Made by a program: the position numbers and the translations under genes. Under the pieces are notes generated by a model, which saw only the letters and a program-made list of their open reading frames with translations, had not been told where the DNA came from and made no database searches. From assembly GCF_008932115.1 (NCBI RefSeq), contig NZ_CP044543.1, positions 682,001 to 746,000 of the forward strand: a stretch of DNA of 64,000 nucleotides, in the 5' to 3' direction. This document shows positions 52,259 to 61,705 of this stretch, piece after piece; within the stretch, counting starts at the first letter, position 1; each line of letters begins with the position of its first letter. Source of the DNA: Bradyrhizobium betae (GTDB taxonomy: Bacteria; Pseudomonadota; Alphaproteobacteria; Rhizobiales; Xanthobacteraceae).

Positions 52259-53448
52259 CGAACCGTGCTCCACTGCACCACCGGTCGTGCCGCCTCCCAC
52301 GACCGGAAGCGGCCGAGCGGCGCGGCGTGCGCAATCTCGACCCGCATCAGCTCGCCGCCATGGCGCTGGTGCAACTCGCCGAGCAGCGCCTCCGTTTCCA
52401 GCGTCACTGAATGAGCGACGAGGCGCGTACCGGGCGCGAGCAGCGGCCAGACGGCATCGAACATCGCGCCATCGAGGCCACCGCCAATAAAGACGGCATC
52501 CGGTGCCTCCAGCGCTGCAAGGGCCTCGGGCGCTTTCCCGGCAATGACGCTGACACGATGCGCCAATCCGAACGCCGCCGCATTGCTACGGATATTCCCG
52601 ACACGATCCTCGCGCGCCTCGATTGCGGTCGCTGTCCCGCCGCACAGCGCCCACTCCACCGAGATCGAGCCCGAGCCGGCGCCGATGTCCCACAGCCGCT
52701 CACCCGGGCGCGGCGCCAACGCCGAGAGCGCGAGTGCGCGCACCGGCCGCTTGGTGATCTGGCCGTCGTGGACGAAGAGATCGTCCGGCAGTCCCGAGTT
52801 GCGGGGAATGCCCTGAGTTCCCCTCGCCAGCAGCGCGACCGCAACCAGTTTCTCCGAAAGATCATCTGCAAAGAGGTCGACGCGATGCTGGTCGATGCTT
52901 TCGCGTGGACCGCCAAGCGCAGCGAGAGTCCACAGGAGCGAAGAGCCCCACCCGCGCTCCGTCAGCCATTTCGCGAGATCGCCGACTGCCGCTGCGTCGC
53001 GCACCAGACAGATGATGCGTGCGTCTTTCGCCAGATGCGGCACCAACCGCTCGAACGGGGCGGCATGAAGCCCAAGACACGCGACCGATTCGAGACGCCA
53101 GCCAAGCCGCGCAGCAGCGAGCGAGAATGTCGAGGGACCCGGATACGCGATCCATTCGTCGCTATGGAGCTTCTCGGCAAGGCTCGCGCCGGCGCCATAC
53201 CAGAACGGATCGCCGGAGGCGAGCACGGCGGTTGGCCGGCCACGGCGGCTCAGCACGATTTCCGCATCGAACGGCACCGGCCAAGGGCGACCGCGGCCGG
53301 TCAGGCCGGCGAGCGCCAGATGCCGCTCGCCGCCGAACACGGTTTCGGCATCGTCGAGCGCCTTTCGGCTTGCCTCGGACAGCCCGGCAAGGCCATCTTC
53401 GCCGATACCGATGATGGTCAGCCAGGGATCAGCCAAGGAACTAGCCAT
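52255..53448 (-). CDS. cobL: Precorrin-6Y C5,15-methyltransferase (decarboxylating) CobL
   Basis: A 397-residue bifunctional enzyme. The N-terminal CbiE-like methylase starts LTIIGIGEDGLAGLSEASRK. The C-terminal CbiT-like domain has LWDIGAGSGSISVEWAL and AVFIGGGL. The start ATG at 53448 shares bases with the cobK ATG at 53447 on the other strand (the palindrome CATG at 53446-53449). A GAGGG lies upstream on the minus strand. The longer frame to 53520 runs over the cobK 5' part and lacks homology. It heads the coupled cobL-E-M-B-A run. Confidence 0.92.
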   Translation of the reverse strand: MASSLADPWLTIIGIGEDGLAGLSEASRKALDDAETVFGGERHLALAGLTGRGRPWPVPFDAEIVLSRRGRPTAVLASGDPFWYGAGASLAEKLHSDEWIAYPGPSTFSLAAARLGWRLESVACLGLHAAPFERLVPHLAKDARIICLVRDAAAVGDLAKWLTERGWGSSLLWTLAALGGPRESIDQHRVDLFADDLSEKLVAVALLARGTQGIPRNSGLPDDLFVHDGQITKRPVRALALSALAPRPGERLWDIGAGSGSISVEWALCGGTATAIEAREDRVGNIRSNAAAFGLAHRVSVIAGKAPEALAALEAPDAVFIGGGLDGAMFDAVWPLLAPGTRLVAHSVTLETEALLGELHQRHGGELMRVEIAHAAPLGRFRSWEAARPVVQWSTVR

Positions 53449-54193
53449 GAACCGCGCCCTCATTCTGGGCGGAATTGCCGATGCGAGCCTGCTCGCCGCG
53501 GCGATCGCGCGCGCGGGCATTGATGCCGTCTATTCCTATGGCGGCCGCACACGCGCGCCTGCCGACCAACCGCTGCCGATCCGCATCGGCGGCTTCGGTG
53601 GCGTGAGTGGGCTCTCCGACTACATTCGCGGTGAAGGCATCACGCATGTGATCGACGCGACGCATCCCTTTGCCGCCGAGATGAGCCGTCATGCGGTCGA
53701 TGCGTGCACGGAGACCGGAACTCCGCTGCTGGCGCTGGAGCGCGCGCCCTGGACGAGGGCGCCCGGCGACACCTGGATCGAGGTCGCCGACGTCAATGCC
53801 GCCGTCGCCGCGCTGCCTGAGGCGCCGGCAAAAGTATTCCTCGCCATCGGCCGCCAGCACATTGCGCCATTCGCGGCCAAACCCCAGCACGCCTACACAC
53901 TGCGTTTCGTCGATCCGCCCGAGGCCGCGCTGCCCTTCCCGGCCGACGTGATCGTGTCGCGCGGACCATTCACCTTCGACGGCGAACTGCAGATGATGCG
54001 CACGCGCGGCATTGCCTGGATCGTCGCCCGCAATTCCGGCGGCGACGGTGCGCGTGCCAAGATCGACGCGGCCCGCATGCTCGGCCTGCCCGTGATCATG
54101 ATCGCGCGGCCACGATTGCCCGAACGATTGCGGGTCGAGAGCGTGGCGGAGGTCATGCAGTGGCTCGGTCATCGGACCTGCCTCGGCGCATAG
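53447..54193 (+). CDS. cobK: Precorrin-6A reductase CobK
   Basis: A 248-residue NADPH-dependent reductase. N-terminal ALILGGIADASLLAAAIARA, DATHPFAAEMSRHAVDACTE (about 70-90), VFLAIGRQHIAPFAAK and IVARNSGGDGARAKIDAARMLG are all CobK/CbiJ signatures. It is the only cob gene on the plus strand inside the minus-strand cob train. Its ATG overlaps the cobL ATG, and its 3' end overlaps the cobJ 3' end by 25 bases. AAGGA 8 bases upstream supports the start. Its promoter would lie inside cobL. Confidence 0.93.
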   Translation: MNRALILGGIADASLLAAAIARAGIDAVYSYGGRTRAPADQPLPIRIGGFGGVSGLSDYIRGEGITHVIDATHPFAAEMSRHAVDACTETGTPLLALERAPWTRAPGDTWIEVADVNAAVAALPEAPAKVFLAIGRQHIAPFAAKPQHAYTLRFVDPPEAALPFPADVIVSRGPFTFDGELQMMRTRGIAWIVARNSGGDGARAKIDAARMLGLPVIMIARPRLPERLRVESVAEVMQWLGHRTCLGA

Positions 54194-54903
54194 ACCCAGC
54201 GGCCGACACGGCGTGTCTGCGCGTTGCAGACAATCACGAGCGTACGCATGTCGGCCATCTCTGGCGTTGCGTCGTTCAGTATCACGGTCTCGATTGTCTC
54301 GTCAGCGGCACTGACCGCGCGGGCGAAGATCACCAGGTGCTCGCCGCAGCCGGCTTCTTTCAACACGGCGAGCGCGCGGACAAATCCTTCCGGCCGGCTC
54401 GCTGAACGCGGATTGTACATCGCAATGGCAAAATCGGCTTCGGCGGCAAGCCGCAGACGCTTCTCGATCACCGCCCATGGCTTGAGATTATCCGACAGAT
54501 TGATCGCGCAGAAATCATGCCCAAGCGGCGCCCCGGCGCGGGCGGCCGCCGCCAGCATCGCGGTGATGCCCGGCAGCACGCGAATGGGAAGCTCCCGCCA
54601 TTGCGGCGCTTGTTCGAGCGCCTCGAACACGGCCGCGGCCATCGCGAACACCCCGGGGTCGCCGGAGGACACGACCACGACCTGCCCGCCTTCGGCGGCA
54701 AGCCGCAACGCCTCGCTCGCGCGTTGCAGTTCCTCGCGATTGTCGGATGGGCGCAAGTTGAGACCAGGGCGCGGCGGCACGCGCGCGACATAGGGCGCAT
54801 AACCCAGAATGTCGGTCGCAGCCGCAAGCGCGGCGGAGACCTCGGGCGTCACCAGGGCATCGCTGCCCGGCCCGAGGCCCGCGATGGTCAGCGTGCCCGT
54901 CAT
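54169..54903 (-). CDS. cobJ: Precorrin-3B C(17)-methyltransferase CobJ
   Basis: A 244-residue ring-contracting SAM methyltransferase. LTIAGLGPGSDALVTPEVSA at the N-terminus, GYAPYVARVPPRPGLN (the CobJ/CbiH loop), VVSSGDPGVFAMAAAVFEAL, IRVLPGITAMLAAAARAGAP, and FAIAMYNPRSASRPEGF. The ATG at 54903 overlaps the cobI stop by 4 bases. It ends inside the antisense cobK gene. Confidence 0.94.
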   Translation of the reverse strand: MTGTLTIAGLGPGSDALVTPEVSAALAAATDILGYAPYVARVPPRPGLNLRPSDNREELQRASEALRLAAEGGQVVVVSSGDPGVFAMAAAVFEALEQAPQWRELPIRVLPGITAMLAAAARAGAPLGHDFCAINLSDNLKPWAVIEKRLRLAAEADFAIAMYNPRSASRPEGFVRALAVLKEAGCGEHLVIFARAVSAADETIETVILNDATPEMADMRTLVIVCNAQTRRVGRWVYAPRQVR

Positions 54904-55631
54904 TCGGCGGCGTCCGGACGCCGGCCCTTGCCGTGCACGAGCACGATCGCGAAGTAAGGACAATCGGCGGCATCGATCTCGGCAAGACGCACCACGCGCT
55001 CGCCCGGCATGGTGCCGCGCTCGACCAGCCAGGCGTCATCGAGCCGGCCGGCGCAGGCGAGCGCGCGGCGTACCTTTGCGAGATTACGCCCGGTCTTCAT
55101 GATCACGAGCGCATCGGAATCGCGCATGCGGCGTTCGAGCTCGCCTTCGGGAAGCGTGCCCATCAGCACCGTCGTCACGTCGTCGCCGAGCGCGATCGGT
55201 TGTCCCACGCCATTCCAGCAGCCGACCATGCCAGGAATGCCGGCAATCACCTCGAGCTCGACCCGGCCTTGCAGGCGCGTGTGCAGATGCATGAAGGAGC
55301 CGTAGAAATAGGGATCACCCTCGCAGAGCACGACGACGTCGACCGCGCGCGCCAATCTCGCCAGGCGCTCGGCCCATTCGTCGTAAAAGCCGGCCAGCAG
55401 CCGGACGTAGTCGGGACTGTCGAACGCAATTTCCGTCGTAACAGGATATTCCATGGGATATTCGGTGATGTCGGCCGCCAGCATACCCTCGACGATGCGC
55501 CGCGCCTGCCCGGGCCTGCCCTTCTTGCGGAAATAGGCGACATGCTGCGCGCCGCGCACCGTGCGGTCGGCGCGCACGCTCATCAGATCCGGATCGCCAG
55601 GGCCGAGACCGCAACAGATGATGCGTCCCAT
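54900..55631 (-). CDS. cobI: Precorrin-2 C(20)-methyltransferase CobI
   Basis: A 243-residue SAM methyltransferase. IICCGLGPGDPDLMSVRADRT at the start, AYFRKKGRPGQARRIVEGML, EYPMEYPVTTEI, LCEGDPYFYGSFMHLHTRL and VIAGIPGMVGCWNGVGQPIA follow. The EGDPYFYGSF loop and PMEYPVT are specific to CobI/CbiL. It starts 2 bases after the cobH stop. Confidence 0.94.
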   Translation of the reverse strand: MGRIICCGLGPGDPDLMSVRADRTVRGAQHVAYFRKKGRPGQARRIVEGMLAADITEYPMEYPVTTEIAFDSPDYVRLLAGFYDEWAERLARLARAVDVVVLCEGDPYFYGSFMHLHTRLQGRVELEVIAGIPGMVGCWNGVGQPIALGDDVTTVLMGTLPEGELERRMRDSDALVIMKTGRNLAKVRRALACAGRLDDAWLVERGTMPGERVVRLAEIDAADCPYFAIVLVHGKGRRPDAAE

Positions 55632-55633
55632 GG

Positions 55634-56263
55634 CTACTCGCTCCGGCTCGCCAGCGCGTTCACGGCGGCAACGGTCATCGCCGAGCCGCCGAGACGGCCC
55701 TCGACCGTCAGGGCGGCGACCTTCGGATCGGCCATCAGCGCCGCCTTGGATTCGGCTGCGCCGACGAAGCCGACCGGGCAACCGATGATCGCCGCGGGCC
55801 GCGGGCAATCCGGGTCATCCAGCATGTTGAGCAGATGAAACAGCGCGGTCGGCGCGTTGCCGATCGCGACGATCGCACCGCCCAGATGCGGCCGCCACAG
55901 CTCCAGCGCCGCTGCCGAGCGGGTGTTGCGCATGGATTGCGCGAGCGCCGGAACGGCTTCGTCGCCCAGCGTACAGATGACGGCGTTGGCCGCAGGCAAT
56001 CTCGCGCGTGTAATTCCTTCCGAGACCATGCGCGCGTCGCACAAGATCGGCGCGCCCTTCTGCAAGGCCGCGCGCGCAATGGTCGCCATGCCTGATGTGA
56101 AACGGATATGTGCCTCCAGGCCGACCATGCCGGCGGCGTGGATCATCCGCACCACGACCTGCTCCTCATCCGCCGTGAAGCGCGCAAGATCCGCCTCGGC
56201 CCGGATGGTCGCAAAGGATTGCCGGTAGATCGCCGCACCATCGGTTTCGTAGACGTGCGGCAT
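55634..56263 (-). CDS. cobH: Precorrin-8X methylmutase CobH
   Basis: A 209-residue enzyme moving the C11 methyl to C12. Landmarks are FATIRAEADLARFTADEEQV, VRMIHAAGMVGLEAHIRFTSG with the catalytic His, ILCDARMVSEGITRARLPA, and AIIGCPVGFVGAAESKAAL. The ATG at 56263 shares its A with the cobG TGA stop. A long extension of the frame to 56866 is a shadow over cobG. Confidence 0.94.
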   Translation of the reverse strand: MPHVYETDGAAIYRQSFATIRAEADLARFTADEEQVVVRMIHAAGMVGLEAHIRFTSGMATIARAALQKGAPILCDARMVSEGITRARLPAANAVICTLGDEAVPALAQSMRNTRSAAALELWRPHLGGAIVAIGNAPTALFHLLNMLDDPDCPRPAAIIGCPVGFVGAAESKAALMADPKVAALTVEGRLGGSAMTVAAVNALASRSE

Positions 56264-57426
56264 CAGTGCCCTCCGACCAGGATGGAGGGATCGCTGACGA
56301 TATCGGCGCCGTTGAGCCCACGCAGGACGGGCTCGTCGCGCGTCGAGCCGCCGCGGACGAGGTCGAAGCCGGCGCTGGTCGCCACTAGCGTCACCGCGGA
56401 CGCGCCGGAACGGGCGCAGCCCTTGGCGCAGCCGGAGACGTGCAGCCGCGTGTCGAGCGCGATGCGCGGCGCGAGCGCCGCCGCCAGCGCCCGCGTGTCG
56501 GCGTGGGCCTCGCGGCAGCGCGGCGCGCCGCTGCAGGCAATGACGCGTAGCGCCGGATCGAAGGGTTCGGTGATGAGGCCCGCCCCGCTCGGCATCTCGC
56601 GCTTGCCCTCGCTCAGCACCATCCGCCACGGCGTCATGCGCAGCGCATGACCGCAGCCGGAGAATTGATGCAGCGTCGTGTGCAGCATCTGTCCGAACGC
56701 AACGCCGACCAGGGCGCCGTGCGGATAGTGCCCAGGCCGCGACGCGGCCATCACGGGAGCAGGCTCGGTCTCGCCGTCCAATGCCTGGGGCAACGCCGCG
56801 CCGGCCGCGATGTGCGCCGCCATGCGCCCTCGCCCGCCCTTCGCGCCGCCGGAGGCGATGAACCAAGAAGCGAATGCGAGCGCGGTGCTCACGACCTCTC
56901 CACGCCCAACGGAACGGCCAAGCTTTGCGCCGTCGGCCCGTACCAGCAGACGGCCGTCCCGGTCGCGTTCGATGCGCACGTCGGCGGAATCGCCGGCGAG
57001 CACGCGCGATTTTCCGTCATCGATGGCGAAGCCGAATTTGGTGGGAAGCTCGAGCGCGCTGTCCGCCAGCGCTTCCTCGAGTTCCGCGGCAAGCGCCTGC
57101 GTCTCGTCGCCGGAGTTCCAGAACGGCGTCACCAGGATGTTGCGCCGGGCTTCGATGGCGGTGTCGGGATCGAGCAGCCTCAGCAATGCAAGTCCATCGA
57201 GCAGCCGGCGATGGCTCTGTTCGGTCACGCCCCTGATCTGGAGATTGGCGCGGCTGGTCACATCGACGAGGCCATTGCCGTAGCGTTCGGCGAGCTCGGC
57301 AAGCCCGGCGACCTGCCCGGCTTCGAGACGACCGCCGAACGGACGCACGCGGACCACGAGCCCGTCGCCCGATTGCATCGGGCGCAGTGCACCAGGACAC
57401 CAGCCCTTCACCGAAGCCGCGCTCAT
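56263..57426 (-). CDS. cobG: Precorrin-3B synthase CobG
   Basis: A 387-residue Fe-S monooxygenase of the siroheme-sulfite-reductase fold that uses O2 to form precorrin-3B. N-terminal WCPGALRPMQSGDGLVVRVR, then NGLVDVTSRANLQIRGV. The cluster cysteines lie in IACSGAPRCREAHADTRALA and LHVSGCAKGCARSGASAV. CobG marks the aerobic pathway. The start overlaps the cobN stop by 4 bases. Confidence 0.94.
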   Translation of the reverse strand: MSAASVKGWCPGALRPMQSGDGLVVRVRPFGGRLEAGQVAGLAELAERYGNGLVDVTSRANLQIRGVTEQSHRRLLDGLALLRLLDPDTAIEARRNILVTPFWNSGDETQALAAELEEALADSALELPTKFGFAIDDGKSRVLAGDSADVRIERDRDGRLLVRADGAKLGRSVGRGEVVSTALAFASWFIASGGAKGGRGRMAAHIAAGAALPQALDGETEPAPVMAASRPGHYPHGALVGVAFGQMLHTTLHQFSGCGHALRMTPWRMVLSEGKREMPSGAGLITEPFDPALRVIACSGAPRCREAHADTRALAAALAPRIALDTRLHVSGCAKGCARSGASAVTLVATSAGFDLVRGGSTRDEPVLRGLNGADIVSDPSILVGGH

Positions 57427-60400
57427 GACGCCTCCCGCAATGCAGCCGCGATCGAATTGCGCCGCGTTCGCCAGAGCGAGGCGTCGTGCAGGCGCGCGAA
57501 GCAGCTTTCCATTGCGGCGAGCGCCGCCGGATTCTCGCGGGCCATGAAGGCGCGAACATCGGCATCGCCGAGCGTCGCATCGTAATAGAGATCGAACAGA
57601 TGCGGCGGCACGGCGTCGGCCAGGTGGGCAAAAGCGGCCATGTGCTCCAGCGTTGCCGTGATCTCGGCGGCGCCGCGAAAACCGTGGCGCATCATGCCGG
57701 CGATCCAGCCCGGATGGGCCGCGCGCGCGCGAACGACACGGGAGATTTCCTCGGTCAGCGTCCGTGCATGCGGCCGCTCGGGCCGCGTCGTATCGAGGTG
57801 ATAGAGCGACGGCGCCGTTCCGCCGAGATGCACGGCTGCCGCCGCAATGCCGGCTTCATGCGCGGCATAGTCGGCGGCAAGCAGCAGATCGGTTTCCGGC
57901 AAATCCTGAACGTGCACGAAGGCGTCGGCAGACGTGAGTCGCGCCTCGATGCCGGCGCGATCGGGCTTGATCTCACCATCGGCGGAGAACGCCCAGGACG
58001 ATGCCGACAGCCAGGCCTCGCCGGCTGCATCGCGGGTCTCGGGCGTGAAGGCATCGGGGATCGCCGAGAGGCCGACACCATATTGTCCCGGCCGCGGCGC
58101 GAACACGCGGGAGGCGCGGTGGCGATAGGGATTTTCATCACCCTCCTCCTCGCGGCCCGCGAGCGCCTCGGCAGCGGCCTCGAACAATTGCGCAAGGCTG
58201 GAGAAGACATCGCGGAACAGGCCCGACACGCGCAGCGTCACGTCGATCCGGGGGCGGCCGAGTTCGGCCGGCGCGATGATGTGGTAACCGGTGACGCGGC
58301 CGGAGGCGTGGTCCCAGCGCGGCGCAAGCCCAGCCAGATGCAGCGCCATGGCGAATTCCTCGCCCGCGGTGCGCATCGTCGCCGAGCCCCAGAGATCGAC
58401 GACGAGCCCTTTCGGCCAGTCGCCATGATCCTGCAAATGACGACGCAGCAATTCTTCGGCGAGCTTGATGCCCTGCGCGTGCGCCGACGGCGTCGGCACG
58501 GCGCGCGGGTCAACGGCAAACAGATTGCGCCCGGTCGGCAGCACGTCCTGGCGCCCGCGATAGGGCGAGCCCGACGGTCCCGGCGCGACGCGCTGGCCGG
58601 CCAGCGCGGCCCGCAGCGCGTCCCGCTCCGCGTCGCCGCAGGAGCCGCGGCCGAACACGTGCAGGCCGTCGCCGAACTGGCTTTCCTTGAGATCGCAGAC
58701 GAAACGATCGATCCGCGGGATCGCCTCGGCCGGTGCGGCCGAGGCATCCAGACCAAGATCGTCTTCAAGACCCGCCGCGCGCGCCTCGTCACGGATCGCG
58801 GCGATCAATCGTTGGCGACGCGCGGGGTCGAGACCATCGGCCGTCGAATATTCGTCGAGGAGCTGTTCGAGACGGCGGAGGCTCTCCGGCACCGCAGACG
58901 CTGCGAGCGGCGGCGGCAGATGGCCGATGGTGATAGCTCCGATGCGCCGCTTGGCCTGCGCGGCCTCGCCGGGATCGTTGACGATGAAGGGATAGATGAC
59001 GGGCACATCGCCGATCAGGGCTTCCGGCCAGCAGCTCGATGACAGCGCCACGGATTTCCCGGGCAGCCATTCCAGCGTGCCATGCGCGCCCATGTGCACG
59101 AGCGCGTCGCAGCGCTGTTCCCGGAGCCAGAGATAGAACGCGACATAGGCGTGGCGCGGCGTGCGGGCGAGATCGTGATAGTCGCCATCCCGCGTCGTCG
59201 TATCGCCGCGCTCGGGCTGGACCGCGATGGTGGATCGGCCGCAAGGGATCGCGGCGAAATGGAATGCGCCATCGCGGCAGCCCGGATCGTTCTCCGGAGC
59301 ACCCCAGGCTTGCGCGAGATCATCCTGCAGGCCTTGCGGCAGGCGCGAGAGCGCTACGCGATACTCAGCGACACTCCAGGTCAAGTTTCGCTTCAGCAAC
59401 GTCTTGCCAAGTGCCGGAACGGGCGCGACATCGAATCCGGCCGCAGCGAGATCGGAGAGCAACGCCTCGACCGACGCCAGCGCATCCAGGCCAACCGCAT
59501 GCGCGATCTGGTGCGGGCGTCCCGGATAGTTCGACAGCACGATCGCCAGCCGCTTGTCGCCGGCGGGCGTCTCTGCGAGCCGTCGCCAGGCCGCGACGCG
59601 CGCGGCGACAGCTTCCACGCGTTCGTCATCGGCTTGATGGGCAAGGTGCGAGAATTGCAGGTCGGGATCGCGCATCCCGGCCGATTTGAAGCTGACCACG
59701 CCCGCGAACAGGCGGCCGTCGACCTCGGGCAGCACCACATGCATCGCAAGATCGCCCGGCGACAGACCGCGCAGCGAACTCGCCCAGTCATCGCGCCGTG
59801 CCGTGGAGAGCGCGACCTGGAACACCGGACAGGATGCGGCATCGAACGGCGTCGAGCCGTCGTCACCCAGCGCCGAGAACGCGGTCGCATTGACGATCGC
59901 AGCCGGAGGATTTGTCGCAAGATGCGCCCGCAGCCAATCCGCAACCCCTGGGGCCTTCAACGAGGTGACGAACACGCCGTAGGCATCAATCCCCTTCTTG
60001 CGCAACGCGGCGATCAGGGCATCGACCGGGCCGGTATCCGCGGCGGTGAGATAGGAGCGATAGAACGTCACGAGCGCGCGTGGCTTCGCGCCGCTCGCCG
60101 GCGTTGCCGCGATGACGCCGCGCGCGGGATCGTAAAAACCCATCTCGGGAACGGTCGTCTCGCCGACGACCGGTCCAGCATAGAGCCCCGAAGCCAGCGC
60201 GAGCTGCGCGATCGCGGCTTGAGCCGCGACAGGACCGCCGGTGTCGCACAGCACCTTCAGCCGCCGCAGCGTCGAGACCGGCAAGGTCGAATATGCGTCG
60301 AGCCGTGTATCGTCGCGGCCATCGGCCGGCAGCGCGGCGAGCACGATCCCACGATCCTTCGCGAGTTGCTGAAGAGCCGCGAGACCATACGACCAATAGG

Positions 60401-60671
60401 ACTCGCCGCCGATCAGGCGCACCAGAATGCCGCGCGCCTGCGCCAGGGTGCGCTCGACATAGGTGTCGACCGACAGCGGATGGCGCAGCTCCGAAAGATT
60501 GGCGAGCCGCAGCGACGGCAGGCTGTCACGGCCGCGCCGCCAGCCGGCCGCGAACGCGGCCAGATCGGAATCCGAATACGAGAGCACCACGAGATCGGCC
60601 GCGTCCTGGCCGATGTCCCTTGGCGTCGCAGTCTCCTCGAGACCGCGGCTCTCGCGGAAGACGACGTGCAT
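57423..60671 (-). CDS. cobN: Cobaltochelatase subunit CobN
   Basis: The 1082-residue large subunit of the ATP-dependent aerobic cobaltochelatase (partners CobS, CobT not in this window). Landmarks: ILVRLIGGESYWSYGLAAL, GVISFKS-type VSFKSAGMRDPDL, VLSNYPGRPHQIAHAVGLDA, LVHMGAHGTLEWLPGKSVAL, IYPFIVNDPGEAAQAKRRIG, and SSWAFSADGEI. The His-rich catalytic loops around HMGAHG are intact. The length is a little below the approximately 1250-1275 I would expect of some homologues. Its start shares a base with the cobW stop. Confidence 0.94.
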   Translation of the reverse strand: MHVVFRESRGLEETATPRDIGQDAADLVVLSYSDSDLAAFAAGWRRGRDSLPSLRLANLSELRHPLSVDTYVERTLAQARGILVRLIGGESYWSYGLAALQQLAKDRGIVLAALPADGRDDTRLDAYSTLPVSTLRRLKVLCDTGGPVAAQAAIAQLALASGLYAGPVVGETTVPEMGFYDPARGVIAATPASGAKPRALVTFYRSYLTAADTGPVDALIAALRKKGIDAYGVFVTSLKAPGVADWLRAHLATNPPAAIVNATAFSALGDDGSTPFDAASCPVFQVALSTARRDDWASSLRGLSPGDLAMHVVLPEVDGRLFAGVVSFKSAGMRDPDLQFSHLAHQADDERVEAVAARVAAWRRLAETPAGDKRLAIVLSNYPGRPHQIAHAVGLDALASVEALLSDLAAAGFDVAPVPALGKTLLKRNLTWSVAEYRVALSRLPQGLQDDLAQAWGAPENDPGCRDGAFHFAAIPCGRSTIAVQPERGDTTTRDGDYHDLARTPRHAYVAFYLWLREQRCDALVHMGAHGTLEWLPGKSVALSSSCWPEALIGDVPVIYPFIVNDPGEAAQAKRRIGAITIGHLPPPLAASAVPESLRRLEQLLDEYSTADGLDPARRQRLIAAIRDEARAAGLEDDLGLDASAAPAEAIPRIDRFVCDLKESQFGDGLHVFGRGSCGDAERDALRAALAGQRVAPGPSGSPYRGRQDVLPTGRNLFAVDPRAVPTPSAHAQGIKLAEELLRRHLQDHGDWPKGLVVDLWGSATMRTAGEEFAMALHLAGLAPRWDHASGRVTGYHIIAPAELGRPRIDVTLRVSGLFRDVFSSLAQLFEAAAEALAGREEEGDENPYRHRASRVFAPRPGQYGVGLSAIPDAFTPETRDAAGEAWLSASSWAFSADGEIKPDRAGIEARLTSADAFVHVQDLPETDLLLAADYAAHEAGIAAAAVHLGGTAPSLYHLDTTRPERPHARTLTEEISRVVRARAAHPGWIAGMMRHGFRGAAEITATLEHMAAFAHLADAVPPHLFDLYYDATLGDADVRAFMARENPAALAAMESCFARLHDASLWRTRRNSIAAALREAS

Positions 60672-61705
60672 CAGACACCAAGTCCCGCTTTGATCGCGGC
60701 CTCGTCGATATCGCCGTGCTCGCCGATCACAACGAGCTTCGACTGCCTGCTGCCCGCGCCCCAGGGCTTGTCGAACTGGTGGCGCACGCGCTCGCCGACC
60801 GCTTGCAGCAACAGGCGCATCGGCTTGCCTTCCACTGCGATATAGCCCTTGACGCGCAGCACGTTCTGCTCGCGCGACAGACGCTGCACCGAGGCGACCA
60901 GTGCGTCGATGTCGGTGACTTCAGGAAGATCGATCACGACGGAGGCGAAATCATCATGCTCGTGATCCTCCTCGCCGTCATGATGCGAGGGGCGTGCGGA
61001 AAGATCATTCTCCGCGGCAGCGCCGAGACCGAGGATCACGCGGGCATCGATCGCGCCGTCGGTGACGGAGAGCATCGGCACGCGGCGCGGCATCTCGGCG
61101 GTGATCACAGCCCTGGCGGCTTCGAGTCCCGCCGCGCCGGCAAGATCGGCCTTGGTCAGCAGAACGATATCCGCACAGGCGATCTGGTCCTCGAACACTT
61201 CCGACAGCGGCGTCTCGTGATCGAGATTTTCGTCCGCCGCGCGCTGCGCTTCGACCGCATCCGGATCGGGTGCGAAGCGACCCGCCGCCACGGCCTCGGC
61301 ATCGGCCAGCGCAATCACGCCGTCGACGGTGATGCGCGAGCGGATCTCCGGCCAGTCGAACGCCTTGAGCAGCGGCTTCGGCAGTGCCAGGCCCGAGGTC
61401 TCGATCAGGATGTGATCGGGCCGCACCGGACGCGCCAGCAGCTTCTCCATGGTCGGAATGAAATCATCGGCGACGGTGCAGCAGATGCAGCCATTGGCGA
61501 GCTCGATGATGTTGTCTTCCGGGCAATTGGCATCTGCACAGGACTTCAGGATCTCACCGTCGACGCCCTCGCTGCCGAACTCGTTGACGAGCACGGCGAG
61601 CTTCCTGCCGTCAGGGTTTGCGAGCAGGTGCTGGATCAGCGTCGTCTTGCCGGAACCGAGGAAACCCGTGACCACCGTCACCGGAACCTTTGCGAGCGAA
61701 TTCAT
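60671..61705 (-). CDS. cobW: CobW G3E-family GTPase
   Basis: A 344-residue metallochaperone GTPase, proposed to supply cobalt to CobN. VTVVTGFLGSGKTTLIQHLL is the Walker A (about 8-27), VLVNEFGSEGVDGEIL is switch I, and LANGCICCTV is the metal-binding GCICC motif. ILIETSGLALP and VLLTKADLAGA follow. A His-Asp-rich segment SHHDGEEDHEHDD at about 250 is a further metal-binding stretch. The ATG at 61705 overlaps the DUF1636 stop by 4 bases. The longer frame to 62290 runs into the riboswitch and is rejected. Confidence 0.94.
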   Translation of the reverse strand: MNSLAKVPVTVVTGFLGSGKTTLIQHLLANPDGRKLAVLVNEFGSEGVDGEILKSCADANCPEDNIIELANGCICCTVADDFIPTMEKLLARPVRPDHILIETSGLALPKPLLKAFDWPEIRSRITVDGVIALADAEAVAAGRFAPDPDAVEAQRAADENLDHETPLSEVFEDQIACADIVLLTKADLAGAAGLEAARAVITAEMPRRVPMLSVTDGAIDARVILGLGAAAENDLSARPSHHDGEEDHEHDDFASVVIDLPEVTDIDALVASVQRLSREQNVLRVKGYIAVEGKPMRLLLQAVGERVRHQFDKPWGAGSRQSKLVVIGEHGDIDEAAIKAGLGV

